Shown: positions 1 through 7,866, counted from the stretch's first letter. The stretch: DNA of 39,472 nt from Acidobacteriota bacterium (GCA_016213695.1 JACQZV010000087.1:1-39472); one strand, 5' to 3'. Notes: generated by a model not told the origin, from the letters alone. Numbers and translations are program-made.

Positions 1-162
1 CGCCACAACCGGGTCGTGCAGCGGCGCGGCCAGGGGCACGGCTTCACGACCGACTCCCCGCTGCGGGATCTGAAGCCGGGGACTTACGTGCTGCACGTCG
101 AAGCGACGGCGACCATGGGCGACCTGTCCGCCCGGCGGGACGTGCTGTTCGAGGTGAAGTAG
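1..162 (+). CDS. C-terminal fragment of a secreted protein, possibly VWFA-related
   Basis: Frame 1 is open from the window edge and ends at TAG 160-162, leaving 53 residues. The fragment contains LKPGTYVLHVEA followed by a basic stretch and a final beta strand (VLFEVK). A 'PGxYxLxVEA' tail of this kind is typical of the C-termini of acidobacterial VWFA-related secreted proteins, so that is the best guess. The diagnostic domain lies outside the window, so the family cannot be confirmed. It is followed by an inverted repeat and then the DUF1330 gene. Confidence 0.5.
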   Translation, partial: RHNRVVQRRGQGHGFTTDSPLRDLKPGTYVLHVEATATMGDLSARRDVLFEVK

Positions 163-171
163 CGATCACGG

Positions 172-234
172 GCCACGGAGACACAGAGACACGGAGAAGA
201 TCCTTTCGGCTCCGTGACTCCGTGACTCCGTGGC
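172..234. repeat. Inverted repeat built of 8-nt units
   Basis: The left arm (172-196) repeats CACGGAGA-like octamers and the right arm (210-234) is three octamers of the form CTCCGTGA. The arms are largely complementary around a 13-nt loop, so the transcript could fold into a long hairpin. There is no T-run after it. It fills the gap between the stop at 162 and the DUF1330 start at 250. Confidence 0.8.
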
Positions 235-249
235 GTGTGGGGTGAAACG

Positions 250-552
250 ATGCCAGCGTATTGGGTGGCGCGCTCGAAGATTCTCGACCCCGTCGCCTAC
301 AAGAAGTACACCGACCGCATTCCGGCCATCATGAAGCAGTACGGCGGCAGGGTGCTGGCGCGCGGCGGCAGGTACCGCATCCTCGAGGGCCCGGAAACCT
401 TCCACCGCTTCGTGGTCATCGAATTTCCCACTCTGGAACAGGGTGTCGCCTGTTTCGAGTCGCCCGAATATCAGGCAGCCGCTGCGTTCCGGCGTCCGGA
501 CGGCGGCACCGTGGAGCTCGTGATGGTCGAGAGCGGCGACGCGACCAAGTGA
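250..552 (+). CDS. DUF1330 family protein
   Basis: A 100-residue protein starting MPAYWVARSKI. It has the family's ferredoxin-like layout: an opening beta strand, a helix with DPVAYKKYTDRIP, the YGGRVLARGG strand, then FPTLEQ and SPEYQAAAAFR. DUF1330 proteins are small alpha-beta-barrel dimers related to monooxygenase-like folds and have no firmly assigned reaction. The ATG at 250 is preferred over an in-frame GTG at 235 because it gives the usual family length and has GGGGTGA just upstream. The TGA ends at 552 and a heptamer array starts at the next base. The adjacent gene is convergent. Confidence 0.85.
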   Translation: MPAYWVARSKILDPVAYKKYTDRIPAIMKQYGGRVLARGGRYRILEGPETFHRFVVIEFPTLEQGVACFESPEYQAAAAFRRPDGGTVELVMVESGDATK

Positions 553-601
553 GGTCTTTAGTCTCCGGTCTCTGGTCTTTGGTCTCTGGTCTCTGGTCTC
601 T
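553..601. repeat. Tandem heptamer array, consensus GGTCTCT
   Basis: Seven consecutive 7-nt units run from 553 to 601: GGTCTTT, AGTCTCC, GGTCTCT, GGTCTTT, then three GGTCTCT. The array starts one base after the TGA of the DUF1330 gene and ends five bases before the convergent gene's stop at 607. No complementary arm is present, so it is a direct array and not a hairpin. Confidence 0.95.
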
Positions 602-606
602 CGAAC

Positions 607-1410
607 CTACCGGAGTCGCTCTCCGGGCAGGTTCTCGAGATCCCGGTTGTTCTCGCAGATGAATTCCAGCAGCTCCGCGGTCGGCTGGAGCGTGAAAGGC
701 ACCGTGACGGTCCACGGCCGCGTGTACGCCTTCGTGTCGTCAAGCGTGATCTGGATGTCCATGTGGCCGAAATCGCGGCGGTGGAACCGCTCGGTGACGC
801 GCAGCGCCTCGGTCGTCGGCTTCCCCTGCTGATCGAGCCACGCCTTGCCGTTGAACCCGGTCGTCTCGACCACGAGCGCATCGCCGTCCCACCGGCCAAC
901 CGAATAGCCCAGCCATGATGGGTTCGGATCGCGGACCGGCTCGCGGCCGTCCATGTAGATCTGACGCCAGAGGTTCATAGCCTCGTAGAGGATGGCGACC
1001 TCCCCGTTGCCGTTGATGATCTTCCACGGCGGCGGCGCGTAGTCGATCCGGGGGACGCCAGGCGCGAGACAGTTGGCGTCGGGATCCTCGCGCCCGTGCG
1101 ACCCATCCGCACGCGAGTCGACGAGCGCCTTCGCCCACGGCTGATACGGCACCTCGCCCGGCTTGAGATCCGCGGCGACATTCTGGACGTACCGGCCGCC
1201 CGGGGCCGCCCACACACCCGACAGATCCGGCCGGCCATCCGGCAGGCGCGGCGCCGGCGCCGAGAGATTCGGCTTGCCGTCGGCTGCGCGCGGTACGCCG
1301 GTCTGCGGGATCTTCGTCCACTGGGCCGACGTGTCGGCAGCCGCCGCACAGAACGCGGCCAGCACCAGGAACGACCACAGCCGTCGGAGCGAACGCATGC
1401 GCCTGTCCAT
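607..1410 (-). CDS. Secreted protein with 'PDGRPDLSGVW' motif, unknown function
   Basis: A 267-residue protein with a clear Sec signal (MRSLRRLWSFLVLAAFCAAA, probable cleavage after DTSA). The mature part carries the PDGRPDLSGVW motif near its start, then YEAMNLWRQIYMDGREP, WLGYSVGRWDGDALVVETTGFNGKAWLD, and a RVTERF strand near the end. Secreted proteins of this kind are abundant in Acidobacteria and some Proteobacteria. They have no established function but often lie near TonB receptors and secreted oxidoreductases. The ATG at 1410 has GAGGT four bases upstream; a second ATG at 1398 is possible. The longer open frame starting at 1521 runs through a repeat and was not used. Confidence 0.75.
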   Translation of the reverse strand: MDRRMRSLRRLWSFLVLAAFCAAAADTSAQWTKIPQTGVPRAADGKPNLSAPAPRLPDGRPDLSGVWAAPGGRYVQNVAADLKPGEVPYQPWAKALVDSRADGSHGREDPDANCLAPGVPRIDYAPPPWKIINGNGEVAILYEAMNLWRQIYMDGREPVRDPNPSWLGYSVGRWDGDALVVETTGFNGKAWLDQQGKPTTEALRVTERFHRRDFGHMDIQITLDDTKAYTRPWTVTVPFTLQPTAELLEFICENNRDLENLPGERLR

Positions 1411-1464
1411 GATGACCTCGTGGCTGGCGCACAGTATACGCGCGACGGGTGCCAAAAAAGAGAG

Positions 1465-1511
1465 GCGGGTCTGCCGCGCATGGACGATGCGCGCGGCGAG
1501 ACCCGCCCTAC
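1465..1511 (-). repeat. Palindromic element, GTAGGGCGGGT...GACCCGCC family, copy 1
   Basis: Read on the minus strand it begins GTAGGGCGGGTCTCGCC and ends GCAGACCCGCC. The ends are complementary and there is an inner GC-rich palindrome (GCGCGCATCGTCCATGCGC). The same skeleton recurs at 30906-30949 and 36378-36420 and inside a gene at 37009-37056. Confidence 0.85.
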
Positions 1512-1520
1512 GTACCACCA

Positions 1521-1555
1521 ACTGCCGACTGCCGACTGCCGACTGCCGACTGTCT
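1521..1555. repeat. Tandem heptamer array, consensus ACTGCCG
   Basis: Four exact ACTGCCG units (1521-1548) are followed by a degenerate fifth unit, ACTGTCT (1549-1555). The last unit touches the minus-strand stop codon (1555-1557) of the next gene. Confidence 0.93.
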
Positions 1556-2784
1556 TACACCGCCGCCTTCTGCAGCACGTTCGCGACGATCTCCTTGAAC
1601 TCCTCGGTCGTCAGCAGATCTTTCTTCTCGAACGACTTCGCCTTCACCCCCTGCAGCATGGCCATCCGTTCTTCCTCGGTGGCCTTGATGCCGAGCTTCT
1701 CGCACCACTCCTCGATCGACGGGGGTCCGCTGTTCTTGCCGAGGACGATGTTGACCGGCTTCTGGCCGACGAGATCCGAGGCAAACGGCACGTACTCGAG
1801 CGGGTGCTCCTTGCGGGCCAGCCGGATCCAGCCGGCGATGATGCCCGACTCGACTTCGTACAGCTTGTCGCCCACGATCGGCCGGTTCGGCGGCTGCGTG
1901 ACTCTGGCGAGCTCCATCACGAACTTCGAGACCTCGACGAACTTCTCCGTCCGGATGCCGAGGTTCTTGCCGTAGAGGCAGAGCAGGGCCAGCACGACGT
2001 CTTCCATCGGGACGTTGCCGGCGCGCTCGCCGAGGCCCGTCACCGTGGTGTGCGCGACCGACGCGCCCGCCTGCAGCGCGGCAATCGTGTTGGCGACGCC
2101 GAGCCCGAAGTCCTGGTGGCAGTGGATCTCGACCGGCTTCTTCAGCCGCGCGATCACCGTGCCCACGACATGGCGGATCGCGTCCGGCGTCGTTCCGCCG
2201 ACCGTGTCGGCGATGGTCAGCGAGTCCATGTGCCCTTCGGTGGCGACCTGCTCGACGATGTCGAGGAACCGGCTGAGCTCGGTCCGCGTGGCGTCGATCG
2301 TGAAGAACACCGTGTGCAGCCCGGCTTCCTTCGCCGCGAGCGTCGTGTCGATCGACGCCTTCATCGCGCGCTCGATCGGCCAGCCGTAGCCGTACTTGAT
2401 CATGTGGTCGCTGGCCGGGATCTCGATGACGATGCCCTTGCAGCCGCACTCCTTGACGACCTTCACCTCCGACGGGATGCAGCGCGAGAAGCCGTAGATG
2501 TCGGCCTTGAGGCCGAGCGCGGCGATATCGGAGATCGCGGCCCGGTCCTGCGGCGACACCGCGGGCATGCCCGCCTCGATGCGGTGGACGCCGAGCGAGT
2601 CGAGCTTCCTGGCGATCGCCACCTTCTCTTCACGGCGGAAAACCACCGCGGTCTGCTGCTCGCCGTCACGCAGGGTGACGTCGTGGATCTTGGGGGTGGG
2701 CGCGAACGTGGAGTGCTTCGTGACCTCCGGCAGGTAGTTCCACGGGCTGACGAACCACTTGTCGGTTTTCCAGGGTTCTTGCAT
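1555..2784 (-). CDS. 2-isopropylmalate/homocitrate synthase-like acyltransferase (DRE-TIM family)
   Basis: A 409-residue TIM-barrel enzyme of the family that condenses acetyl-CoA with a 2-oxo acid. The HDVTLRDGEQQ motif (residues 34-44) supplies the metal-binding Asp35 and catalytic Arg39. HCH (220-222) gives the two metal-binding His, and GLGERAGN (about 249-256) the Asn. A GKNSG segment sits in the C-terminal helical part. At 409 residues it lacks the roughly 120-residue LeuA regulatory domain of Leu-inhibited synthases, so it is either a short isopropylmalate synthase or a homocitrate/citramalate-type relative. Substrate cannot be decided from sequence. The ATG at 2784 has GGAGG about four bases upstream. 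No leu or lys genes flank it. Confidence 0.82.
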   Translation of the reverse strand: MQEPWKTDKWFVSPWNYLPEVTKHSTFAPTPKIHDVTLRDGEQQTAVVFRREEKVAIARKLDSLGVHRIEAGMPAVSPQDRAAISDIAALGLKADIYGFSRCIPSEVKVVKECGCKGIVIEIPASDHMIKYGYGWPIERAMKASIDTTLAAKEAGLHTVFFTIDATRTELSRFLDIVEQVATEGHMDSLTIADTVGGTTPDAIRHVVGTVIARLKKPVEIHCHQDFGLGVANTIAALQAGASVAHTTVTGLGERAGNVPMEDVVLALLCLYGKNLGIRTEKFVEVSKFVMELARVTQPPNRPIVGDKLYEVESGIIAGWIRLARKEHPLEYVPFASDLVGQKPVNIVLGKNSGPPSIEEWCEKLGIKATEEERMAMLQGVKAKSFEKKDLLTTEEFKEIVANVLQKAAV

Positions 2785-2875
2785 GTCGCCTCCGACGAAA
2801 GTTTCCGGGGAGAATTGACGAACTTCTGATGTTACCTTCCCGCCGCCGGGCGCATCAAGACGCGCGGCCGTTACC

Positions 2876-2905
2876 TGGACTGCTCCGTGAACGGCGATGT
2901 ATAGT
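2876..2905 (+). promoter_or_regulatory. Candidate sigma-70 promoter for the molybdenum hydroxylase operon
   Basis: TGGACT (2876-2881), an 18-bp spacer and TATAGT (2900-2905) lie about 60 bp before the FAD-subunit ATG, in the gap between divergent genes. This is a pattern match only. Confidence 0.4.
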
Positions 2906-2963
2906 ACCGACTCGGTCGTGTCGCGGAGTGTCGGCGTCTGCCGTCCGGAGGTCCACCAGCTCC

Positions 2964-3872
2964 ATGAAAGCGTTTGAAGTCGTGGCCGCCAGGGATGCGC
3001 GGCATGCTGTGGCGCTGCTCGCCGAGCACACGCCCACGGCGAAAGTGAAGGTCATTGCCGGCGGCACCGACCTGCTGGCGGACCTCAAGTTTGCCTCCGC
3101 CTCCCACGCGCCGGACGTCGTCGTTGACATCTCGCGCGCCGAGGACCTGCGGACGATTGCCGTCACCGGAGGCGGGCTGAGCATCGGCGCGCTGGTCACC
3201 CACACCGAGATCATGGCCTCGCCGGCGATCCGCGAGATGTTTCCGGCGCTGGTCGACGCGGCGCACACGATTGGCGCCGTACAGACGCGGAACCTCGGCA
3301 CGCTCGGCGGCAACCTGGTGACGGCGGTCCCCTCGGTCGACAGCGGCCCGACGCTCGTGGCGCTCGACGCGCAGGTCACCGTGCTCGGCCCCGGCGGCGA
3401 GCGGCGCATGCCGCTGGCCGAGTTCTTCGTCGGGCCGCGCAGGACGGCGCTCAAGCCCGACGAGCTGCTGGTGGAAATCCTCATCCCGACAGAGAATCTC
3501 GGCAAGCCGGCGTGCTTCCTGAAATTCGGCCTCCGCAAGGGCCAGGCGCTCGCGCTCGTCAACGTCGCCGCCTCGTTCTGGGTGGATGCGAAGACGCAGA
3601 CGTTCAGAGCGCCCCGCGTCGCCCTGGGCGCGGTGGCGCCGAAGGTCATTCACGCCACGAGCGCCGAAGCGTATCTCGAGGGTCGCGCGATCGCGCCGGA
3701 GGCGATGGCCGAGGCGGGCCGTCTGGCGGTCGGCGACGCGAAGCCGATCAGCGACTTCCGCGCGTCGGCCGAGTACCGGAAGCATCTGATTGCGGTGCTG
3801 ACGCGGCGCGCCCTCGAAGGCGCGTACGACGTCTGGCAGAAGAAGCAGTCGCCCGCAGGGCGCGCGCGTTAG
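2964..3872 (+). CDS. FAD-binding subunit of a xanthine dehydrogenase/CO dehydrogenase-type molybdenum hydroxylase
   Basis: A 302-residue CoxM/XdhB-type subunit that passes electrons between the iron-sulfur centres and FAD. The FAD pyrophosphate loop IAGGTDLLADLK is near residues 31-42. The second FAD motif, TLGGNLVTAVPSVDSGPTLVALDA, is the family's usual 'TLGGN...D..P.L.AL' segment. The C-terminal CO-dehydrogenase flavoprotein domain ends in ASAEYRKHLIAVLTRRAL. The ATG at 2964 follows GGAGGT (2947-2952). Earlier in-frame starts would add non-homologous sequence. It is the first gene of the order FAD, 2Fe-2S, molybdopterin. The hydroxylated substrate is unknown. Confidence 0.93.
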   Translation: MKAFEVVAARDARHAVALLAEHTPTAKVKVIAGGTDLLADLKFASASHAPDVVVDISRAEDLRTIAVTGGGLSIGALVTHTEIMASPAIREMFPALVDAAHTIGAVQTRNLGTLGGNLVTAVPSVDSGPTLVALDAQVTVLGPGGERRMPLAEFFVGPRRTALKPDELLVEILIPTENLGKPACFLKFGLRKGQALALVNVAASFWVDAKTQTFRAPRVALGAVAPKVIHATSAEAYLEGRAIAPEAMAEAGRLAVGDAKPISDFRASAEYRKHLIAVLTRRALEGAYDVWQKKQSPAGRAR

Positions 3873-3895
3873 CGCGCGAGCGGGGGAGAGGTGAG

Positions 3896-4384
3896 ATGGT
3901 CACAGTAACGGTCAACGTCAACGGCGAGCCGCGGACCGCGTCGGTGCCGCCGGAAACGACGCTGCTCAGGCTGCTGCGGGAGCAGTTCAATCTGACCGGC
4001 GCGAAGCTGGGCTGCGACGTCGGCGACTGCGGCGCGTGCACGGTGATGGTCGACGGCAAGTCGGTCAATTCGTGCCTGATGCTCGCCGGCCAGGCCGACG
4101 GCCGCGACGTGCTGACAATCGAAGGGCTCGCGACGCTGGAGCGGCTGCACCCGCTGCAGGAGGCGTTCGAGCAGCTGGGGTCGCTGCAGTGCGGCTTCTG
4201 CGGACCGGGCATCCTGATGTCGGCCAAGGCGCTGCTCGACGAGAACCCGGACCCGTCCGAACAGGACATTCGCGACGCGCTGGCCGGCAACCTGTGCCGC
4301 TGCACCGGCTACATCAAGATGATCGAAGCCATCCAGGGGGTCGCGCGCGCCGACGGCGCCCGGCCCGCACCCAAGTCCGCATAG
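3896..4384 (+). CDS. 2Fe-2S subunit of the molybdenum hydroxylase
   Basis: A 162-residue CoxS/XdhC-type protein carrying two [2Fe-2S] clusters. The N-terminal ferredoxin-like domain has the plant-type ligand set GCDVGDCGACTVMVDGK...SC. The C-terminal helical domain has QCGFCGPGI and LCRCTGY, which coordinate the cluster nearest the molybdopterin. All eight expected Cys are present. It starts 24 bases after the FAD-subunit stop, with GGGGGAGAGGTGAG as a strong ribosome-binding site. The next gene starts 9 bases after its stop, so the operon is continuous. The protein is cytoplasmic, with no Tat or Sec signal. Confidence 0.96.
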   Translation: MVTVTVNVNGEPRTASVPPETTLLRLLREQFNLTGAKLGCDVGDCGACTVMVDGKSVNSCLMLAGQADGRDVLTIEGLATLERLHPLQEAFEQLGSLQCGFCGPGILMSAKALLDENPDPSEQDIRDALAGNLCRCTGYIKMIEAIQGVARADGARPAPKSA

Positions 4385-4393
4385 GGGCGAACC

Positions 4394-5797
4394 ATGGACA
4401 AGAAATCAGCCGTCATCGAAAAGCAGGCCCGACTCCAGGAGGTCGAGGCGCTGCTGAAGGCGCCAGCCGCCGCGCCGCTGGCGCCGCTGCCGCGCGAGGT
4501 CCTGGTACCCGAGGCGCGCCAGCAGACGCCCGCCGTGCGCCAGCGGGCCACGCGGCCCGATGGCCGTCTCCACGGACTGGGGCAGACCAAATACATAGAC
4601 GACTACTACCTGCCCGGCATGCTCTACGCGAAGATCAAGCGTGCGGGCATCGCCTCGGCGCGGATCCTGCGCATCGACACGAGCGAAGCCCTGAAGATGC
4701 CGGGCGTCATGGCCGTGATCACCGGCAAGGACGTGCCGTGCAACTCCTTCGGCCCCTCGCTCAAGGACCAGCCGGTGCTGGCCGACGAGCGGGTGTTTCA
4801 CGCGGGCGACGGCGTGGCCGCCGTGGCCGCGGTCACCGAACAGATTGCGGCCGAGGCGCTCGAGAAGATCACGGTCGAGTACGAGCCGATCAGGCCGGTG
4901 CTCGATCCGCTCGAATCGCTGCAGCTCGAGACGCCCGGACTCCACGCGCCGAACCCGAACATCTACGGCCACAAGGTCATCAGGAAGGGCGACGTCGAGA
5001 AGGGGTTCGCGCAGTCGTACCGCATCTTCGAGGGGAGCTACCGCACGCAGATGGTCGAGCACGTGCCGCTCGAGCCGCATGCGTCGGTGGCCACCTGGGA
5101 TGCGAACGGGCGGGTGACGATTTATTCGACGCTCGGCCGCATCACGCTCGGCCGCGCCGACATCTCCCGCACGATCGGCGTTCCGATGAGCCGCGTCCGC
5201 GTCATCGCCACCGTGGTGGGCGGCAACTTCGGCGGCAAGAACGAGATCACGACCGAGCCGGTGCTGGCGCTGCTGGCCAAGAAGACGGGCCGCCCGGTCA
5301 AGTGCACGTTCACGCGCCCCGAGGAGTTCCTCGCCTCGACCACGCGGCACCCGCTCGTCATGGACTACAAGACGGGCGTCACGAAGGAAGGGAAGATCCT
5401 GGCGCGTCAGATCCGGCTCGTGCTCGACGGCGGCGCCTACTGCTCCTGGAGCGAGACGACGCTCGGCAAGGCATGCATCCTCTCGGCGGGGCCGTACCAG
5501 ATTGACAATCTGTACGCCGAAGCGTTCGTCGTCTACACGAACAAGACGATGACCGGCGCGATGCGCGGGTTCGGCGCGCCCCAGGTGTGTTTCGCCTACG
5601 AGTCGCAGATGGACGACATGGCCAAGGCGCTCGGGATCGATCCGCTGCAGATACGGCTGACCAACGCGCTGCGCGAGGGCTCGCTCAGTCCCACGAGCCA
5701 GAAGCTCCACAGCGTGGTCGTCCGGGAGACGCTGCTCCAGGCCGCGCAGCGCTTCGGCTGGAACGAGGACGGCGGCGGGAACGGAGCGCAGTCATGA
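4394..5797 (+). CDS. Molybdopterin subunit, N-terminal half (split large subunit)
   Basis: A 467-residue protein holding the 'hammerhead' domain (RATRPDGRLHGLGQTKYIDD, residues 51-70) and the first molybdopterin-binding domain. GGNFGGKNE (276-284) and RGFGAPQ are the usual cofactor-contact motifs. It has an Ala/Pro-rich N-terminal extension of about 45 residues. It stops after QAAQRFGWNEDGG, exactly where intact large subunits (about 750-800 residues) continue into the second molybdopterin domain. The remainder is encoded by the next gene, which starts in an ATGA overlap. The CO-dehydrogenase active-site loop AYxCSFR is absent, so it is not a CO dehydrogenase. A sequencing frameshift is possible, but the split point and overlap favour a real two-gene subunit. 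Confidence 0.9.
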   Translation: MDKKSAVIEKQARLQEVEALLKAPAAAPLAPLPREVLVPEARQQTPAVRQRATRPDGRLHGLGQTKYIDDYYLPGMLYAKIKRAGIASARILRIDTSEALKMPGVMAVITGKDVPCNSFGPSLKDQPVLADERVFHAGDGVAAVAAVTEQIAAEALEKITVEYEPIRPVLDPLESLQLETPGLHAPNPNIYGHKVIRKGDVEKGFAQSYRIFEGSYRTQMVEHVPLEPHASVATWDANGRVTIYSTLGRITLGRADISRTIGVPMSRVRVIATVVGGNFGGKNEITTEPVLALLAKKTGRPVKCTFTRPEEFLASTTRHPLVMDYKTGVTKEGKILARQIRLVLDGGAYCSWSETTLGKACILSAGPYQIDNLYAEAFVVYTNKTMTGAMRGFGAPQVCFAYESQMDDMAKALGIDPLQIRLTNALREGSLSPTSQKLHSVVVRETLLQAAQRFGWNEDGGGNGAQS

Positions 5798-6816
5798 AAC
5801 GGCGCGGCCGCGGCATCGCCTGCATGTGGTATCCGATCGGCTTCACGGTGGCGGCCAACCCGAGTGCCGCCGTCGTGAAGATCAACGAGGACGGCACCGC
5901 GACGCTGCTCACGGGAACCGTGGAGACGGGGCAGGGGTCGCTGACGATCCTCGCGCAGATCGTGGCCGAGGAGCTCGGCGTGGCCACCGAGGACGTGCAC
6001 GTCGTGTCGGCGGACACCGACACCACCCCGATGGACACCGGTGCCATCGCGAGCCGCACGACCTACGTGACGGGCAACGCCGCGCGGCTGGCCGCGGAGA
6101 AGGCGAAAGAGATTCTGTTCGAGGTGGCGGCGCCGGTGCTGGGGGTGAAAGCCGATCAGCTCGAAGTGAGCGACCACAAGATCCAGGTCAAGGGTTTTCC
6201 GCAGCGCAACATCCACATCGGCGACATCGCCGAACGCGCGCGCGGCGTCAACGGGCAGCCGCCGATCGGCAGCGCCAGCTTCAACCCGGCCACCGTGGCG
6301 CTCGACCCCGAAACCGGGCAGGGGAAGCCGTTTGCCACCTACGTCTATGCGACCCAGATCGCCGAAGTGGACGTGGACGACGAAACCGGCGAAGTCGAGG
6401 TGCTCCGCATCGCGGCGTCCCACGACTGCGGCACGCCGATCAACCCCATGCTGGTGGAAGGGCAGGTCGAGGGCGGCATTTCGATGGGCGTCGGGTTCGC
6501 CCTTGAAGAAGAGATGCTGTTCGACGGCGAAGGCCGGCTGCGGAATCCGAACCTCACCAACTACATCATGCCCACTTCGCTCGACATGCCGAAGGTCGAG
6601 GTGGACATCGTCGACAGCTACGACCCCACGGGTCCCTTCGGCGCCAAGGGCGTGGGCGAGCCGACCTGCGTGGCGACGGCCGCGGCCATCTGCAACGCCA
6701 TTCACGACGCGGTGGGCGTGCGCATCACGTCGCTCCCGGCGACCGCCGAGAAAGTCTGGGCGGCCCTGCAGGCCAAGCGCGCGCAGGAGCCGCGGCAGCT
6801 CGCTGCCGGCGCGTAG
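5794..6816 (+). CDS. Molybdopterin subunit, C-terminal half with catalytic Glu
   Basis: A 340-residue protein beginning MKRRGRGIACMW, the segment that opens the second molybdopterin domain of intact enzymes. VETGQGS (about 43-49) is the cofactor-binding loop. GAKGVGEP (about 283-290) places the catalytic base at Glu289, the residue conserved throughout the xanthine oxidase family. HDCGTPINPMLVEGQVEGG is also canonical. Together with the upstream gene the total is 807 residues, the normal length of an undivided subunit. Its ATG overlaps the upstream TGA by four bases (ATGA), so translation is probably coupled. It ends 9 bp before the convergent gene. Confidence 0.9.
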   Translation: MKRRGRGIACMWYPIGFTVAANPSAAVVKINEDGTATLLTGTVETGQGSLTILAQIVAEELGVATEDVHVVSADTDTTPMDTGAIASRTTYVTGNAARLAAEKAKEILFEVAAPVLGVKADQLEVSDHKIQVKGFPQRNIHIGDIAERARGVNGQPPIGSASFNPATVALDPETGQGKPFATYVYATQIAEVDVDDETGEVEVLRIAASHDCGTPINPMLVEGQVEGGISMGVGFALEEEMLFDGEGRLRNPNLTNYIMPTSLDMPKVEVDIVDSYDPTGPFGAKGVGEPTCVATAAAICNAIHDAVGVRITSLPATAEKVWAALQAKRAQEPRQLAAGA

Positions 6817-6825
6817 TTCGCATTC

Positions 6826-7710
6826 TCAGCCCGGCGCGCGGTCTTCCCAACTCGTGCCTCGCTCCCGGGCGTAGAGCCAGGTCGAGATGTCCTTCTCGGT
6901 CTGGTTGAAACCGTTGGGCGCCGACAAGTCGTCGCTGTGCGGGTTCATCAAGCCGTCACTCTGGTTGCTGTGGCCGAAGCCGAGCACATGGCCGAGCTCG
7001 TGCCCGATGATGAGCTTGCCCGCGTGGCTGACGACCCGCACGTAGATGGTCGTGCCGACGGCCTGGCCGTCCACCGGGTTGCCAGCCGAGTCACGGAGAT
7101 CGGGCTTCAGCCGGATCGGCGCGACAAGACAATTCCCGCCGGGGGAAAGCGTCATCTCCACCGAAACCCCGGCCCCGGCCAAACCCGGCAGACTGGCGGC
7201 CCAGCCGACGCCGATGCCCATGCGCTGCATCGTTACGCCGTCGCGGAACTCCGCGTCAGGCACGACGCACAGACGGGTGCTGCTGGGCAGGCGAGTCGTG
7301 GTGCTCCCTCCGCTGAAACCGATCCCGCGGAACACATCGTCCGGGATCAGAAACATGAGGGTTTCACCGCTGCCGCTCCCCCGGAAGGGAGCTTCCCTGG
7401 TTCGGTAGCCCCCCAGCGCGTAGGTCGCCCGCGTTCCGAGGGGGATCGCCTGATTGAACGTCGCTGTTCCTGTCGCGTCGGTCGTCGCCGACATGCCGTT
7501 TGCGCTCACGGCAACGCCGGCGAGCGAGGCGCCGCCGATGAGGGCCGTCACGACAACGGTCGTCGTCTGTCCCCCGCCGGCCTGGTTGGTGGGCGTCAGG
7601 GTGCTCGGCGAAGTCGGACTGCCGCGGCCTCCGCCGCACGCGATGGTCGTGCTCGCGAGCCCGAAGGCGACGACGAGCGGCCTGAGCGTGGGATGGAGTC
7701 GCACGCGCAC
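6826..7710 (-). CDS. Predicted lipoprotein zinc metallopeptidase (matrixin/metzincin-like)
   Basis: A 294-residue protein with a hydrophobic signal ending in a lipobox-like TTIAC, then a Gly/Ser/Thr-rich linker. A small Ig/carboxypeptidase-regulatory-like beta domain follows (residues about 50-100, 'GVAVSANGMSATTDATGTATF'). The C-terminal third carries HELGHVLGFGHS, the HExxHxxGxxH zinc motif of metzincins, followed by GLMNP, which fits the Met-turn. The protein is therefore probably anchored to a membrane and secreted as a protease. The start at 7710 is GTG with only a weak ribosome-binding site, and an in-frame GTG lies two codons later. It is convergent to the molybdenum hydroxylase operon with a 9-bp gap. 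Confidence 0.8.
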   Translation of the reverse strand: MRVRLHPTLRPLVVAFGLASTTIACGGGRGSPTSPSTLTPTNQAGGGQTTTVVVTALIGGASLAGVAVSANGMSATTDATGTATFNQAIPLGTRATYALGGYRTREAPFRGSGSGETLMFLIPDDVFRGIGFSGGSTTTRLPSSTRLCVVPDAEFRDGVTMQRMGIGVGWAASLPGLAGAGVSVEMTLSPGGNCLVAPIRLKPDLRDSAGNPVDGQAVGTTIYVRVVSHAGKLIIGHELGHVLGFGHSNQSDGLMNPHSDDLSAPNGFNQTEKDISTWLYARERGTSWEDRAPG

Positions 7711-7805
7711 TGCGATCTTGGAGACCCTGCCAGGTCACGTCAAGCAGGAATTCGCCGGGGCTGCTCGCATGGCCGGTACGCTCGCGAGCCCCGGCCTCCG
7801 TGCGC

Positions 7806-7858
7806 TTGACACTCGTGATGCCGTCCGCGTAACGTCCGGCTACCTCTCTTTCAAAGGA
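7806..7858 (+). promoter_or_regulatory. Candidate -35 box and ribosome-binding site before the first TonB receptor
   Basis: TTGACA at 7806-7811 is a perfect -35 box. A weak -10 (TAACGT) follows at 7830-7835. AAAGGAGT at 7851-7858 is a strong Shine-Dalgarno sequence and decides the GTG start at 7867. Confidence 0.45.
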
Positions 7859-7866
7859 GTCTGGAC

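Noticed and set aside
553-601. CRISPR array
   Set aside because: Units are 7 nt with no spacers, and no cas genes are nearby.
4036-5505. Long plus-strand frame overlapping the molybdopterin subunit
   Set aside because: Out of frame with the conserved motifs. Composition is Arg/Gly/Ala-rich and lacks family similarity.
4394-5797. Aerobic CO dehydrogenase large subunit
   Set aside because: The AYxCSFR active-site loop is absent, so CO oxidation is not supported.
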